Notes: a model not told the origin generated them from the letters alone. Positions 46,958-57,015 are shown, counted from the first letter of the stretch. The stretch is DNA of 64,000 bases from Gluconobacter albidus (GCF_002723915.1 NZ_BEWL01000003.1:186001-250000), one strand, 5' to 3'. Program-made: numbers and translations.

Positions 46958-48021
46958 TCGGACTCGTCTTCATCCGGAATTTCATTGCGACGGAAAAGCT
47001 GGCCGTCCTTCAGAAGTCCCTGCGCGACAATGCTTTCCGCAATCTGGACCGCATTGAGGGCCGCACCCTTGCGCAGATTGTCGGACACACACCACAGCGC
47101 CAGACCATTCTCGACAGACGGATCAATCCGCAGGCGGGACACATAAGTCGCATCCTCGCCCACACATTCGATCGGCGTGACGTAACCACCATCCTCGCGC
47201 TCGTCCCGCAGAATCACACCCGGCGCCTTGCGCAGCGCCTCGCGGGCCTTCTTCAGATCAACCGGCTTCTCGCATTCAATGCTGATGGCCTCGGAGTGAC
47301 CGATGAACACCGGGACGCGCACACAGGTCGCCAGAACCTTGATGTCCGGGTCCATGATCTTGCGGGTTTCGACGGCCATCTTCCATTCTTCCTTGGTCGC
47401 ACCGTCGTCCATGAAACGGTCGATATGAGGAATGACGTTGAAGGCAATCTGCTTGGTGAACTGCGCGACCGTCGGCGGATCGTTGACGAAGGTGCCCTTG
47501 GTCTGGGCGAACAGCTCGTCCATCCCGTCCTTGCCCGCGCCTGAAACGGCCTGATAGGTCGAGACCACGATGCGCTTGATGCGGAACAGGTCATGCAGCG
47601 GCTTGAGCGCCACGAGCATCTGTGCGGTTGAGCAGTTCGGGTTGGCGATGATGCCCCGGCTCGCCTTGCCAATCGCCGCCGCGTTCACTTCCGGCACGAT
47701 CAGGGGCACGCCCGGCTCCATGCGGAAATGGGACGTGTTGTCGATCACGACGCATCCGGCAGCCGCAGCCTTGGGTGCATAAACGGCCGAAACCGCCCCG
47801 CCCGGCGAGAACAGCGCAATATCCCAGCCCTTGAAGTCGAACGTCTCGAGGTTCTGAACCTTCAGGACGGTCTTGTCCCCAAAGGAAATCTCGCGCCCTG
47901 CCGAACGCGGCGAGGCCAGCGCCACAACCTCATCGACCGGAAATTCCCGCTCCGCCAGAATTCGCAGCAGTTCACGCCCCACCGCACCCGTGGCGCCAAC
48001 AACCGCAACCCGATAACCCAT
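46954..48021 (-). CDS. asd: aspartate-semialdehyde dehydrogenase
   Basis: 355 residues; makes aspartate semialdehyde from aspartyl phosphate, feeding lysine, diaminopimelate, methionine and threonine. NADP motif VAVVGATGAVGRELLRIL at the N-terminus; catalytic Cys130 in IIANPNCSTAQML; His in the HSEAISIE block. It lies between a dioxygenase gene (23 bases upstream) and murQ (overlapping) in one minus-strand operon. Confidence 0.96.
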   Translation of the reverse strand: MGYRVAVVGATGAVGRELLRILAEREFPVDEVVALASPRSAGREISFGDKTVLKVQNLETFDFKGWDIALFSPGGAVSAVYAPKAAAAGCVVIDNTSHFRMEPGVPLIVPEVNAAAIGKASRGIIANPNCSTAQMLVALKPLHDLFRIKRIVVSTYQAVSGAGKDGMDELFAQTKGTFVNDPPTVAQFTKQIAFNVIPHIDRFMDDGATKEEWKMAVETRKIMDPDIKVLATCVRVPVFIGHSEAISIECEKPVDLKKAREALRKAPGVILRDEREDGGYVTPIECVGEDATYVSRLRIDPSVENGLALWCVSDNLRKGAALNAVQIAESIVAQGLLKDGQLFRRNEIPDEDESE

Positions 48022-48044
48022 GATCTTTTCCCGTTCCCTGAAAA

Positions 48045-48683
48045 TCAGCCCGAAAAGGGCAGACGCTTTAAAAGCGCCGACAGACGGTGCCGCCGCAGTT
48101 CGTAGCGGGCCTTGCGCCCCGTCGCCATATAGTTGAGCTGGATCGCATAGCGCGTTCCGACAAACTGCCGGTGCCCGTGCCAGGTGGCCGGACCGTTCGG
48201 AAACACCAGAAGCGTCCCTTCGGCGGGCGTCACCTCAACATCGAAATCCTCGACATCATCCGGCCCGTTCAGCAGCCGCAGACAGCCATCGCGCGAGGCC
48301 CAGTCCTCCCCGCGCGGATTGAGATACAGCAGGATCGTGACGAGCTTGGCCTCGGAATCCCGATGGATGCGCCCGTCTTTTTCCCGCGTGCGGCCGCGGA
48401 CCGTCAGCATGGTCGGCGCATCCGCCAGATCCAGCCTGAATTTCTCCGCCACCAGCGCCTTGAGCTTCGGCCCCTGCAATTCCGCAATCATGCCCGCAAC
48501 ACGTGGCGTCAGCTTCAGGGCTTCCGGCGGGAACGAACCACCGGATTTCATTTCCGGCAGATCGGAGACAACCGCCTTCAGATCATCGTTGCCAATGAAA
48601 TGCGGCACCACCAGATGCGGAAACGGTTTTTCCGCAACCGGCGCGCTCTCGAACGCATCATAATCAAGAGAAATCCTGCTCAT
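48045..48683 (-). CDS. 2-oxoglutarate/Fe(II)-dependent oxygenase
   Basis: 212 residues. The iron-binding HxD is in GRIHRDSEAKLVTILLYLN and the distal His and Arg lie in TWHGHRQFVGTRYAIQLNYM. These belong to the 2OG-FeII_Oxy_3 (prolyl-hydroxylase-like) group; the substrate is unknown. The frame opens 17 codons upstream, which are Arg-rich and unlikely. First gene of the likely operon with asd and murQ. Confidence 0.85.
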   Translation of the reverse strand: MSRISLDYDAFESAPVAEKPFPHLVVPHFIGNDDLKAVVSDLPEMKSGGSFPPEALKLTPRVAGMIAELQGPKLKALVAEKFRLDLADAPTMLTVRGRTREKDGRIHRDSEAKLVTILLYLNPRGEDWASRDGCLRLLNGPDDVEDFDVEVTPAEGTLLVFPNGPATWHGHRQFVGTRYAIQLNYMATGRKARYELRRHRLSALLKRLPFSG

Positions 48684-48763
48684 GGCGCGGAAGGCTAGAC
48701 GCGGCCCACGCCGGCGACAAGGCCTATTCCACACATGTGAGACCTGCCTTTTACGAAAGAATA

Positions 48764-49087
48764 TTACCCCCGCAGCGGCTTATGCGCCCGGACCATCCGG
48801 CTCGTCGCCAGATAACGGACATATCCTGCCCCCAGGCGGTTCGCACCGCCCATGCAGACATGCGGCCCTGGCAGGGACGAGATCCGTCCATCCCACACGG
48901 TATGAAGCAGGCGCGGATCCGTCCGGCATTCCAGCGTCCGGTGATCCACTCCCGACTGCCCCGCATCCTTCGCCAGAACGGAATGTGCGGACAGGTTGTC
49001 CCGACGCGGCTCCTGCGCTCCCGCCGACAAACCTGTCAACGCAAGACCACTTCCCGTCAGAACTGCAAGAAACAGCAGAGCACGCAT
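48764..49087 (-). CDS. small secreted protein, 107 residues
   Basis: Begins with a signal peptide (MRALLFLAVLTGSGLALTG, cleavage near SAGAQ). The mature part has two Cys (about 54 and 78) that could form a disulfide, and the block RTDPRLLHTVWDGRISSLPG. GGGAG eight bases upstream supports ATG 49087. It is divergent from the esterase gene. No known family recognised. Confidence 0.6.
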   Translation of the reverse strand: MRALLFLAVLTGSGLALTGLSAGAQEPRRDNLSAHSVLAKDAGQSGVDHRTLECRTDPRLLHTVWDGRISSLPGPHVCMGGANRLGAGYVRYLATSRMVRAHKPLRG

Positions 49088-49262
49088 CAGCGAAACTCCC
49101 ATCCAACAAGGCCGGCTCAGGACCGGTCGGTTAACAAGACGACTCTCGGGCATTAAAAGTTGCGGCAACTTTGTGGCGGGACGAACAGATTTTTGCCTTC
49201 AAGCCGTCCGACCACTGGGCGTACAGATGGTTTTCCTGCCTCCCCAGTGCAAGGTGACACTC

Positions 49263-50225
49263 ATGAACACCCGGCCCCTCGTCCTCCCTGAACTCCTCCC
49301 GCTCCTTGAAGAGATCCCCACCGTCGATCTCTCGCCCGACTCCCTCCCCGCCTTCCGCGACGGGCTGGAACAGGCCGCCGGACAGTCTTTCCTTCAGGCT
49401 GAAGACTATCCCGTCATCCTTGAACGGCTGACCATTCCCGCCACGGACACCGCGCCCGCCATCCGCCTCCTGAGCGTCCGCCCTCGCAAGGACGCCGCAG
49501 CGCCACGCCCGGTCCTCCTGCACCTGCATGGCGGCGGTTATTTCGCTGGCCAGCCCGAGCTCACCGCCACCCAGCTCTGCCAGTTCGCTCAGGATCTGGA
49601 CTGCGTGGTCCTCTCCCCGGATTACCGCCTCACCCCCGAACATCCCTTTCCGGCGGCCATCGAGGATGCCTACACGACGCTGTGCTGGATCACGCGCAAC
49701 GCCAACACACTGGGGATTGATCCCGCCCGCATTGGCCTGACCGGTGAAAGCGCAGGCGGCGGCCTCGCTGCGGGGCTGGCCCTCCTGACGCGTGACCGCG
49801 AAGGCCCGACCCTCCTGTTCCAGAATCTCGTCTACCCCGTGCTCGACGACCGCACGACGACAGGTCAGCCCGACGCCTCCCCGGTCGGGGGCGAGTTCCT
49901 GTGGACCCGCACCAGCAACACCTTCATGTGGGCGGCCCTCCTCAATCCCGTAGCGCCCGGCGCGGCGGACGTCTCGCCCTACGCCGCACCCGCCCGCGCC
50001 ACGGACCTGTCCGGTCTTCCCCCCGTCTATCTGTCCGTCGGCGCCCTAGACCTGTTTCTGGACGAAGACCTCGCCTACGCGCAGCGCCTGATCCATCAGG
50101 GCGTTTCGGTAGAACTGGAAATCGTGCCCGGCGCCTGCCATATCTTCGACCAGACAGACACCCCGGTCGCCACCCGCTCCATCGCACGCCGTATCGACGC
50201 CATGAAACGCGGCTTCGGTCTCTGA
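49263..50225 (+). CDS. alpha/beta-hydrolase, HSL (GDXG) esterase family
   Basis: 320 residues. The oxyanion motif HGGGYFAG and the nucleophile motif GESAGGG identify the hormone-sensitive-lipase group. The acid is probably in LDLFLDED and the base in ACHIFDQTD. Such enzymes hydrolyse short-chain esters; the substrate is unknown. The frame opens well upstream at 48996, but those codons overlap the divergent secreted-protein gene. It lies 129 bases before sucA, on the same strand. Confidence 0.9.
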   Translation: MNTRPLVLPELLPLLEEIPTVDLSPDSLPAFRDGLEQAAGQSFLQAEDYPVILERLTIPATDTAPAIRLLSVRPRKDAAAPRPVLLHLHGGGYFAGQPELTATQLCQFAQDLDCVVLSPDYRLTPEHPFPAAIEDAYTTLCWITRNANTLGIDPARIGLTGESAGGGLAAGLALLTRDREGPTLLFQNLVYPVLDDRTTTGQPDASPVGGEFLWTRTSNTFMWAALLNPVAPGAADVSPYAAPARATDLSGLPPVYLSVGALDLFLDEDLAYAQRLIHQGVSVELEIVPGACHIFDQTDTPVATRSIARRIDAMKRGFGL

Positions 50226-50354
50226 ACAGGCAGAACGCGAAACAAACGGAAATTGGCCCTGTTCGGCCAATCCGCTAGAGTGCACGACCAAAAGACACGT
50301 CCCCCTGCTCCCTGGTACAGGTCACAGGAGCCGGGGACACAGGAGAACGAGTTC

Positions 50355-53009
50355 ATGGGCGACCATCGCGATGACCGGGACGCCATCAACGGCGAAAACA
50401 CCGTCTATCTGGCGGAACTGCACGCACGCTGGCAGCATGACCCGGCCTCCGTGGACACGGCCTTCGCCTCCCTGTTCGAAACCCTTGGCTCCGACCGCCT
50501 GCCCGCGGAAACAACAGAGCAGACCGACGCCAGCGCCGAAAGCCTGAAATTCGCCTATCGCCTGCGCGGACATGCCATCGCAAAGCTGGACCCGCTCGGC
50601 CTGGCACCCGTTCCCGACATTGCCGAACTGAACCCGCCCGGAGCCGACCGGGACCTGATTGCCCGCCTGCGCCGTGCCTATTGCGGCACCACGGCCGCCG
50701 AGTTCATGCATCTTCAGGACCCCGCCCAGCGCCAGTGGTGGATCGACCGTCTGGAGACGCCGGTTCCCGGCCCGTCGCTGGACCAGAAGCGCCTCCTCCT
50801 CGCCCTGACCCGCGCCGAAGCCTTCGAGCAGTTCTGCCAGAAGCGCTTCATGGGCATGCGTCGTTTTGGCCTTGAAGGCGGCGAAAGCGTCATCGTCGCT
50901 CTGCGCACCCTGATTGATGCCGCCGCACAGGACGACGTGCGCTCCGTCTCGCTCGGCATGCCCCATCGCGGCCGTCTGAACGTGATGGCCAACATCCTGC
51001 GCAAGCCGTTTGCCGCCATTTTCAGCGAATTCGCCGGCGCGTCCTTCAAGCCCGACACCATTCAGGGCTCGGGCGATGTGAAATACCATCTCGGCACCGC
51101 CACGACGCTCGAACATGCGGGCCATACCGTCCGCATCTCGCTTCTGCCCAACCCGTCACATCTGGAAGCGGTGGACCCCGTCGTGCTCGGCCGCGTCCGC
51201 GCCGACCAGGATCGCGAAAAGGACCACGACCGCCAGCACCATCTGGGCATTCTCGTCCACGGCGACGCCGCCTTCGCCGGTCAGGGCGTCGTGTACGAAA
51301 CCCTCAGCCTCTCGAAGCTGGAAGGCTACCGGACTGGCGGCACGGTCCACGTCATCATCAACAACCAGATCGGCTTCACCACCGTCCAGTCCGACGCCCA
51401 TTCCGGCATCCACAACACCGACATCGCCAAATCCGTTCAGGCCCCGATCCTGCACGTCAATGGCGACGATCCCGAAGCTGTCTCCCGCTGTGCCTTTCTG
51501 GCGCATGAATGGCGCCGCACCTTCCAGTCCGACATCGTGCTGGACGTGGTCTGCTATCGCCGTCACGGCCATAATGAAGCCGACGAACCCGCCTTCACGC
51601 AGCCCGCGATGGTCCACGCCATCCAGTCCCGCCCCACGACGCGCAGTCTTTACGCCCGGCATCTGGTTCGCACTGGCGTCATGACCGAAGCCGAGGTCGA
51701 GGAGATGTGGAACCACTTCCAGAACCGTCTGGAAGAGCAGTTCGAAACCTCCAAGACCTATCACCCCAACAGCACGGACTGGCTCGACGGCCCCGAAGAC
51801 CCGACACGCCTGCAGGACGAGCAGGACCGCATCCAGCCCATGACCGGCGTACCGCTCCGGCGTCTACGCGACGTCGGGGACGCCATCGGCACGATTCCGG
51901 AAGGCTTGGCCGTTCATCCGCGTCTGGCCCGCCAGATCACGGCGCGCGGTAAGGCGGTGGCTGATGGCGGCCCGCTCGACTGGGCGACCGCCGAGGCTCT
52001 CGCTTTCGGCACCCTGTCCATGGACGGCCATCCCGTCCGCCTGTCCGGACAGGACAGCCGCCGCGGCACGTTCAGCCAGCGTCACGCCGTGCTGTTCGAT
52101 CAGGACACAGGCCGCGAAGACACGCCCCTGACCCATATCGCGCCCCATCAGGCCCCGCTGAACATCTGGAACTCACCACTCTCGGAATATGCCGTTCTCG
52201 GCTTCGAATACGGCTATTCCCTTGGAAATCCCGAAGCTCTGGTTCTGTGGGAAGCGCAGTTCGGCGATTTCACCAACGGCGCACAGATCATCCTCGACCA
52301 GTTCATCGCCTCGGGCGAAACCAAGTGGCTGCGGACGTCCGGCCTGACCCTGCTTCTGCCGCACGGCTATGAAGGTGGGGGCCCGGAACATTCCTCAGCC
52401 CGCCCCGAGCGCATTCTTCAGCTCTGCGCTGAAAACAACATGCGCGTGTGCAACATCACCACACCCGCAAACTACTTCCACGCCCTGCGCCGCCAGATCG
52501 CGCGCCGCTGCCGCAAGCCGCTGGTCGTTTTCACGCCCAAATCCCTGCTCCGGAACAAGGATGCGGTGTCCATGCTGGACGAGATGGGGCCACACACCCG
52601 TTTCCAGCCCGTCATCGCAGACCCGGCCAAGGAAGAGGGCGCACGCCGCATCATCCTGTGCACCGGCAAGGTCTATTACGATCTGATCGCCGAACGCGCG
52701 CGCCAGAACCGTGACGACGTCGCCATCATCCGCCTGGAACAGCTCTATCCGTTCCCACACCATGCTCTGATGGAGCAGCTCGCCCGCCATCCGGACGCAG
52801 AACAGGTCCTGTGGTGCCAGGAAGAGCCTCTCAACAACGGAGCCTGGATTTTCGTGGACCGTCGCATCGAACGCGCCCTGCGCGCCTGCGGACATCGGGT
52901 CCAGCGCCCGGACTATGCAGGCCGCGACAGCGCCGCTTCTCCCGCAACCGGACTACCGGGCGTCCATGCCGCCCAGCAGGAAAAACTGGTTCAGGACGCC
53001 CTGTCCTGA
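50355..53009 (+). CDS. sucA: 2-oxoglutarate dehydrogenase E1 component
   Basis: 884 residues. Thiamine diphosphate-dependent decarboxylase of the TCA cycle. Diagnostic segments are MPHRGRLNVMANIL, HGDAAFAGQGVVYETLSLSK with VIINNQIGFTT (cofactor binding), and LPHGYEGGGPEHSSARPERI near 675. ATG 50355 has AGGAG nine bases upstream and starts the family N-terminus (NTVYLAELHARW). The E2 gene sucB and lpd, usually directly downstream, are absent; a tiny lipoprotein gene on the opposite strand follows instead. Gluconobacter is known for an incomplete TCA cycle. Confidence 0.96.
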   Translation: MGDHRDDRDAINGENTVYLAELHARWQHDPASVDTAFASLFETLGSDRLPAETTEQTDASAESLKFAYRLRGHAIAKLDPLGLAPVPDIAELNPPGADRDLIARLRRAYCGTTAAEFMHLQDPAQRQWWIDRLETPVPGPSLDQKRLLLALTRAEAFEQFCQKRFMGMRRFGLEGGESVIVALRTLIDAAAQDDVRSVSLGMPHRGRLNVMANILRKPFAAIFSEFAGASFKPDTIQGSGDVKYHLGTATTLEHAGHTVRISLLPNPSHLEAVDPVVLGRVRADQDREKDHDRQHHLGILVHGDAAFAGQGVVYETLSLSKLEGYRTGGTVHVIINNQIGFTTVQSDAHSGIHNTDIAKSVQAPILHVNGDDPEAVSRCAFLAHEWRRTFQSDIVLDVVCYRRHGHNEADEPAFTQPAMVHAIQSRPTTRSLYARHLVRTGVMTEAEVEEMWNHFQNRLEEQFETSKTYHPNSTDWLDGPEDPTRLQDEQDRIQPMTGVPLRRLRDVGDAIGTIPEGLAVHPRLARQITARGKAVADGGPLDWATAEALAFGTLSMDGHPVRLSGQDSRRGTFSQRHAVLFDQDTGREDTPLTHIAPHQAPLNIWNSPLSEYAVLGFEYGYSLGNPEALVLWEAQFGDFTNGAQIILDQFIASGETKWLRTSGLTLLLPHGYEGGGPEHSSARPERILQLCAENNMRVCNITTPANYFHALRRQIARRCRKPLVVFTPKSLLRNKDAVSMLDEMGPHTRFQPVIADPAKEEGARRIILCTGKVYYDLIAERARQNRDDVAIIRLEQLYPFPHHALMEQLARHPDAEQVLWCQEEPLNNGAWIFVDRRIERALRACGHRVQRPDYAGRDSAASPATGLPGVHAAQQEKLVQDALS

Positions 53010-53031
53010 ACCGCCCCGAAAAGGGGAAACC

Positions 53032-53193
53032 TCAGGTCGGGCCGCCCTGATAGCCATAGCTGCTGCGGCCCGCGCCTACATTGCCATAACCGTCACCACG
53101 GAACTGCCGCGACCCCTGCCCGCCATAATCCGGCCCACACGCCGCCAGCGCCGCCAGAAGTCCAAGCGCTATCCCAATCCGAACCCGCGTCAT
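53032..53193 (-). CDS. 53-residue lipoprotein
   Basis: Read from ATG 53193 to TGA 53032. The N-terminus MTRVRIGIALGLLAALAAC ends in a lipobox with Cys19. The mature 34 residues are Gly/Tyr/Ser-rich (GDGYGNVGAGRSSYGYQGG). AAGGA eight bases upstream favours this start over one two codons earlier. It converges on sucA with a 22-base gap. Function unknown. Confidence 0.7.
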   Translation of the reverse strand: MTRVRIGIALGLLAALAACGPDYGGQGSRQFRGDGYGNVGAGRSSYGYQGGPT

Positions 53194-53304
53194 CAGCATT
53201 TTCCTTGCATGTCAGCCTGTTACGACATCATAAGCCGCAAAATCCCGACAGACCACCAGTGGATCGCCACCGGTCGCAACTACATCTGCTCTTTTCAGGA
53301 AAAA

Positions 53305-53380
53305 TGGTGAACCGGCTGGGACTCGAACCCAGGACCATTCGATTAAAAGTCGAATGCTCTACCAACTGAGCTACCGGTTC
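53305..53380 (-). tRNA. tRNA-Lys(TTT)
   Basis: 76 bases with encoded CCA. Acceptor GAACCGG/CCGGTTC, D stem GCTC/GAGC, anticodon stem TTCGA/TCGAA with loop CTTTTAA, T stem CTGGG/CCCAG. Confidence 0.98.
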
Positions 53381-53551
53381 ATCCGCACGCTGGCTACCCC
53401 ACAACCCATAAGGGCGTCAACCTCACAGCCGCGAAAAACAGGTCCAACATTTCTCCAGACATGGCTTCTCCCCGCAAAAGAGGCTATGGGCGCCCCACGT
53501 TCTACCTCCACATCCCAGACGCCGCTTCTCAGCCCGGAAAGGAAGAAACAG

Positions 53552-53974
53552 ATGCCAATCCAGATTCTTCCCGGTCTCGCACTCGAAGACGACGAACTGA
53601 AGGTGACCTATATTCTGGCGTCAGGTCCCGGCGGGCAGAACGTCAACAAGGTGGCGACGGCCGCCCAGCTCCGCTTCGACGCCGCACGATCTCCCGCCCT
53701 GCCAGACCGGATCAGAACCCGCCTGATCGAACTGGCTGGCAGCCGGGCCACGCAGAATGGTGAAATCATCATCACCGCCCGTCGCTTCCGGACACAGCAG
53801 CGTAACCGCGAAGACGCCATCGAACGTCTGGCGGAACTGATCCGGAAAGCCGCCCATCGTCCGGCGTTCCGCGTCGCCACACGCCCCGGAAAAGCCGCCA
53901 GACAGCGGCGTCTGGATGGGAAGTCCCACCGGGCAGGCATCAAACGCAACCGGACAGTGCGTCTGGACGACTGA
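53552..53974 (+). CDS. arfB: alternative ribosome-rescue factor (peptidyl-tRNA hydrolase ArfB)
   Basis: 140 residues. The catalytic GGQ motif is at 27-29 (ASGPGGQNVNKVAT). The C-terminal tail is strongly basic (KAARQRRLDGKSHRAGIKRN), as needed to enter the mRNA channel of stalled ribosomes. Lack of a codon-recognition domain separates it from RF1/RF2. The frame opens 66 codons earlier across tRNA-Lys; ATG 53552 begins MPIQILPGLAL, the family N-terminus. Confidence 0.93.
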   Translation: MPIQILPGLALEDDELKVTYILASGPGGQNVNKVATAAQLRFDAARSPALPDRIRTRLIELAGSRATQNGEIIITARRFRTQQRNREDAIERLAELIRKAAHRPAFRVATRPGKAARQRRLDGKSHRAGIKRNRTVRLDD

Positions 53975-54317
53975 TCTGAATGATCGACAGCGCCCGTTAC
54001 CGAACAGGAACGGCCGCAGCTTTCTTATGCCCGCCAACCATATCCGATACGATCAAATAACATAAAACAGAGCTAGCAAACTGCCCTTCTCACACACAGT
54101 GAAACAAACAAAACTATATTTCTCCGAAAAGCACCTGCCAGAAATTTCATTCCCCTAATCCGGACCGTAAAACCTCTTTGTTGCCAACCTGCAACAGGAA
54201 GAAAAACTGTTTCAGAAATCGTTTTTGCTACTTTCATGTAACGAGTTTTTATCATTACTCTCCTGAACCCCCCTCTGAACCCAAGGGCGGTGTCTTATGG
54301 AGGTACAAAGAGTAATA
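53975..54317 (+). other. 343-base AT-rich spacer before the TonB receptor
   Basis: No gene found. It is clearly AT-rich compared with its flanks and contains a small GTTGC/GCAAC hairpin near 54180-54195. It probably carries the promoter and control sites of the receptor gene; I see no recognisable Fur box. Confidence 0.4.
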
Positions 54318-56960
54318 ATGAAATCCCGGCACCGCATCTCCCTGCTTGTAACAACAGCCGTTTCCGTCATGCCGTGTATGTCCGCTCTTGCCGCGACAAC
54401 AACCACTCACCCTGTCCGTCATCACACTGCCCGGACCGGCAGCAGCACTCACGCAACCGCACACCCCGCCAGCGCTCCAGTCGCGAAGACGGCGACTGCC
54501 GCACCGCGCAAGAAAAAGACCGAAGTTAACTTCGCGGGTGAAGCCGAGACGATCAACGTCACCACAGGCACCCACGCGACGAACCGCAAGGCCCGCGAAA
54601 GCACGTCCCCCGTCACCGTGGTCTCTGCCGCGACGCTCCGCCGTTCCGGCATGCTGAACCTCTCGGACGCCCTGACCCGGACCTATGCTTCCATCAACGT
54701 GGTGGCGATGGGCGCGGATTCTGCGGCCTTGACATCTTCCATCCAGATGCGCGGTCTCGGCCCGAACGAAGTGCTGGTTCTGGTGGACGGCAAGCGCCGC
54801 CACAACACCGCAAACATCACAGCCGACGCGGGTCCGCAGTTCGGCTCCACCGGCGCCGATCTGAACACGATCCCCGCAAATGCCATCGACCACATCGAAG
54901 TGCTTGAAGACGGCGCGGCCGCGATGTACGGCTCGGACGCGATTGCCGGTGTGGTGAACATCATCACCAAAAAGCAGGCCCACGGCATGCAGACCACCGT
55001 GCAGACCGGCGCAAACGCCTATAATGGCGACGGCTGGCAGTACAAGGTCGGCGCTGATGGCGGCGTGAAATGGGGCAGTGACGGCTACCTGCACCTCAGC
55101 GGCGAAGTCTATCACACGGATCACATGGTCGTCGGCGCAAAGGATCACCGCCTGATCGGAAGCTGGCCCACCAACGCCACCACAACGGGCTACTATAACG
55201 GTATCGTTCCGAATGCGATGAACGTGCCGACCAATTCCAACAAGATCATGAGCACGCCGGAAGAAACCCGCGAAAGCCTCGCCATCGACTTTGGCAAGAC
55301 CATCACCGAAGGCGTGAATTTCTACGGCCTCATCACCTATATGCACCGCCACGGCGAAGCATATGAAAACTACCGCACGCCCGTCATCGCGCCCAGCATG
55401 TATCCGGCGGGCTTCTCCCCGCTCGAAACGTCGGAAGAAAACGACTACGCCGCCACGCTGGGCCTCAAGGGAGACAACTTCCTGGGCTTTGACTGGGATC
55501 TGAGCACCACATACGGCGCCGATGGCAACAAGATTGGCAACAAGAACACCGCCAATACCGGCATGCTCGCCAGCACGTGCTCAACCGACCCGAGCTCGTC
55601 CTATTATTCGACCGATGGCTGCGGCTGGTCCCCCAATACGACGCGTGCCGAAACCTATCGCATGGCACAGTGGACCAACAATCTGGACTTCCGCCGTCAC
55701 TTCAATATCGCCAACGTCGTGCCCATGACGCTGGCCTTCGGCGGCGAACACCGCCTCGAAACCTATGAAATCAAGGCAGGCACCCCGCCCTCCTATGAAC
55801 TGGGTGGCACGCAGGGCTATGCCGGTCTTGGCCCCAACAGCGCCGGCAACTGGAGCCGTGATATCTGGGCCGCCTATGTCGATGGCGACTTCCACCCGCT
55901 CCCGCACTGGGATCTCGATTTCGCAGGACGATTCGAGCACTACACGGATGTCGGCAACACGGAAAACGGCAAGGTCTCGACCCGCTATGACGTGAGCAAG
56001 CGCATTGCGATCCGTGGCACGATCAGCACCGGCTTCCGCGCGCCCACACTGGCCGAACAGCACTACAGCGCCATGAACGTGGACCCGACCGGCGCCTCCG
56101 GTCTTCTGCCCGTCAACTCAACGGCCGCCCGCATTCTCGGCGCCAGCGCCCTGAAGCCGGAACGCTCCGTCAGCGCCAGCGGTGGCATCGTCCTGGAGCC
56201 CGTGAAGAACTTCCACGTCGAAGCAGACGTGTATCAGATCAATCTGCGTGACCGGATCGTAGGCGGTGGTACCGTCAATGGTCAGCCCGCCGTCGATGCC
56301 ATCGAAGCCATGGGATACTCCCTGCCTCTGAACAGCATCACGCTCGACAACGTCTCCGCCTATTACATGACCAACGGCGCCAGCACCCGCACGCAGGGTC
56401 TCGACATCAAGGCGGACTACATGTTCCGCTTCCACAATGCTGGCAACCTCAACCTCAGCATGGCGCTGGACCTGAACCGGACGCGTCTGCACCACAACGG
56501 AACGGACACCAACGGCAATCCACTGCTGAACGCGCAGAACATCGGCTACATCACGACCGCCTATCCGCGCAGCAAGATCATCCTGAACGCGTTTTATACG
56601 ATCGGGAAATGGGACCTCAACGTGCGTCAGACCCGCTACGGCGAGACCACGGACATGCTGACCTACTCTGACTGGACGGACAAGACGCTCACCTGCCCGA
56701 GCGGCGGCAAGCTGGCCTATTCCAACAGCTGTTTTGCGCAGTTCAAGAATACGCCGCGCTGGCTGACTGATATCGAAGTCGGCTACCGCTTCAACAGCCA
56801 CTGGCATCTGGCGCTCGGTGCGAACAACGTCTTCAACGTCCGCCCCCGTCGCGTTCCGCAGATCAACAACTCCCGCGGCGCCCAGATCTACGACCAGTTC
56901 TCGCTGCAGGTCCCCATCACCGGCGGTTACTATTACGGCCGGATCAACGCCAGCTTCTGA
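54318..56960 (+). CDS. TonB-dependent outer-membrane receptor
   Basis: 880 residues. Signal peptide at 1-26 (MKSRHRISLLVTTAV, cleavage near ALAA), then a Thr/Ala/His linker and a TonB-box-like AETINVTTG. The plug domain (about 95-215) has SSIQMRGLGPNEVLVLVDGKR and the VLEDGAAAMYGSDAIAGVVN block. The barrel ends in YYYGRINASF with a C-terminal Phe. Two Cys pairs lie in extracellular-looking loops. Siderophore, vitamin or carbohydrate uptake are possible; nothing adjacent narrows it. ATG 54297 is an alternative start, but MKSRH gives the proper signal peptide. Confidence 0.93.
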   Translation: MKSRHRISLLVTTAVSVMPCMSALAATTTTHPVRHHTARTGSSTHATAHPASAPVAKTATAAPRKKKTEVNFAGEAETINVTTGTHATNRKARESTSPVTVVSAATLRRSGMLNLSDALTRTYASINVVAMGADSAALTSSIQMRGLGPNEVLVLVDGKRRHNTANITADAGPQFGSTGADLNTIPANAIDHIEVLEDGAAAMYGSDAIAGVVNIITKKQAHGMQTTVQTGANAYNGDGWQYKVGADGGVKWGSDGYLHLSGEVYHTDHMVVGAKDHRLIGSWPTNATTTGYYNGIVPNAMNVPTNSNKIMSTPEETRESLAIDFGKTITEGVNFYGLITYMHRHGEAYENYRTPVIAPSMYPAGFSPLETSEENDYAATLGLKGDNFLGFDWDLSTTYGADGNKIGNKNTANTGMLASTCSTDPSSSYYSTDGCGWSPNTTRAETYRMAQWTNNLDFRRHFNIANVVPMTLAFGGEHRLETYEIKAGTPPSYELGGTQGYAGLGPNSAGNWSRDIWAAYVDGDFHPLPHWDLDFAGRFEHYTDVGNTENGKVSTRYDVSKRIAIRGTISTGFRAPTLAEQHYSAMNVDPTGASGLLPVNSTAARILGASALKPERSVSASGGIVLEPVKNFHVEADVYQINLRDRIVGGGTVNGQPAVDAIEAMGYSLPLNSITLDNVSAYYMTNGASTRTQGLDIKADYMFRFHNAGNLNLSMALDLNRTRLHHNGTDTNGNPLLNAQNIGYITTAYPRSKIILNAFYTIGKWDLNVRQTRYGETTDMLTYSDWTDKTLTCPSGGKLAYSNSCFAQFKNTPRWLTDIEVGYRFNSHWHLALGANNVFNVRPRRVPQINNSRGAQIYDQFSLQVPITGGYYYGRINASF

Positions 56961-56986
56961 AACCCTCCCTCAGATCCCTCCACAGG

Positions 56987-57015
56987 AAAGGCGTCCCGTT
57001 ACAGGGCGCCTTTTT
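56987..57015 (+). terminator. terminator of the TonB receptor gene
   Basis: AAAGGCG-T-CCC pairs with GGG-CGCCTTTTT around GTTACA, 27 bases past the stop. Confidence 0.85.
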
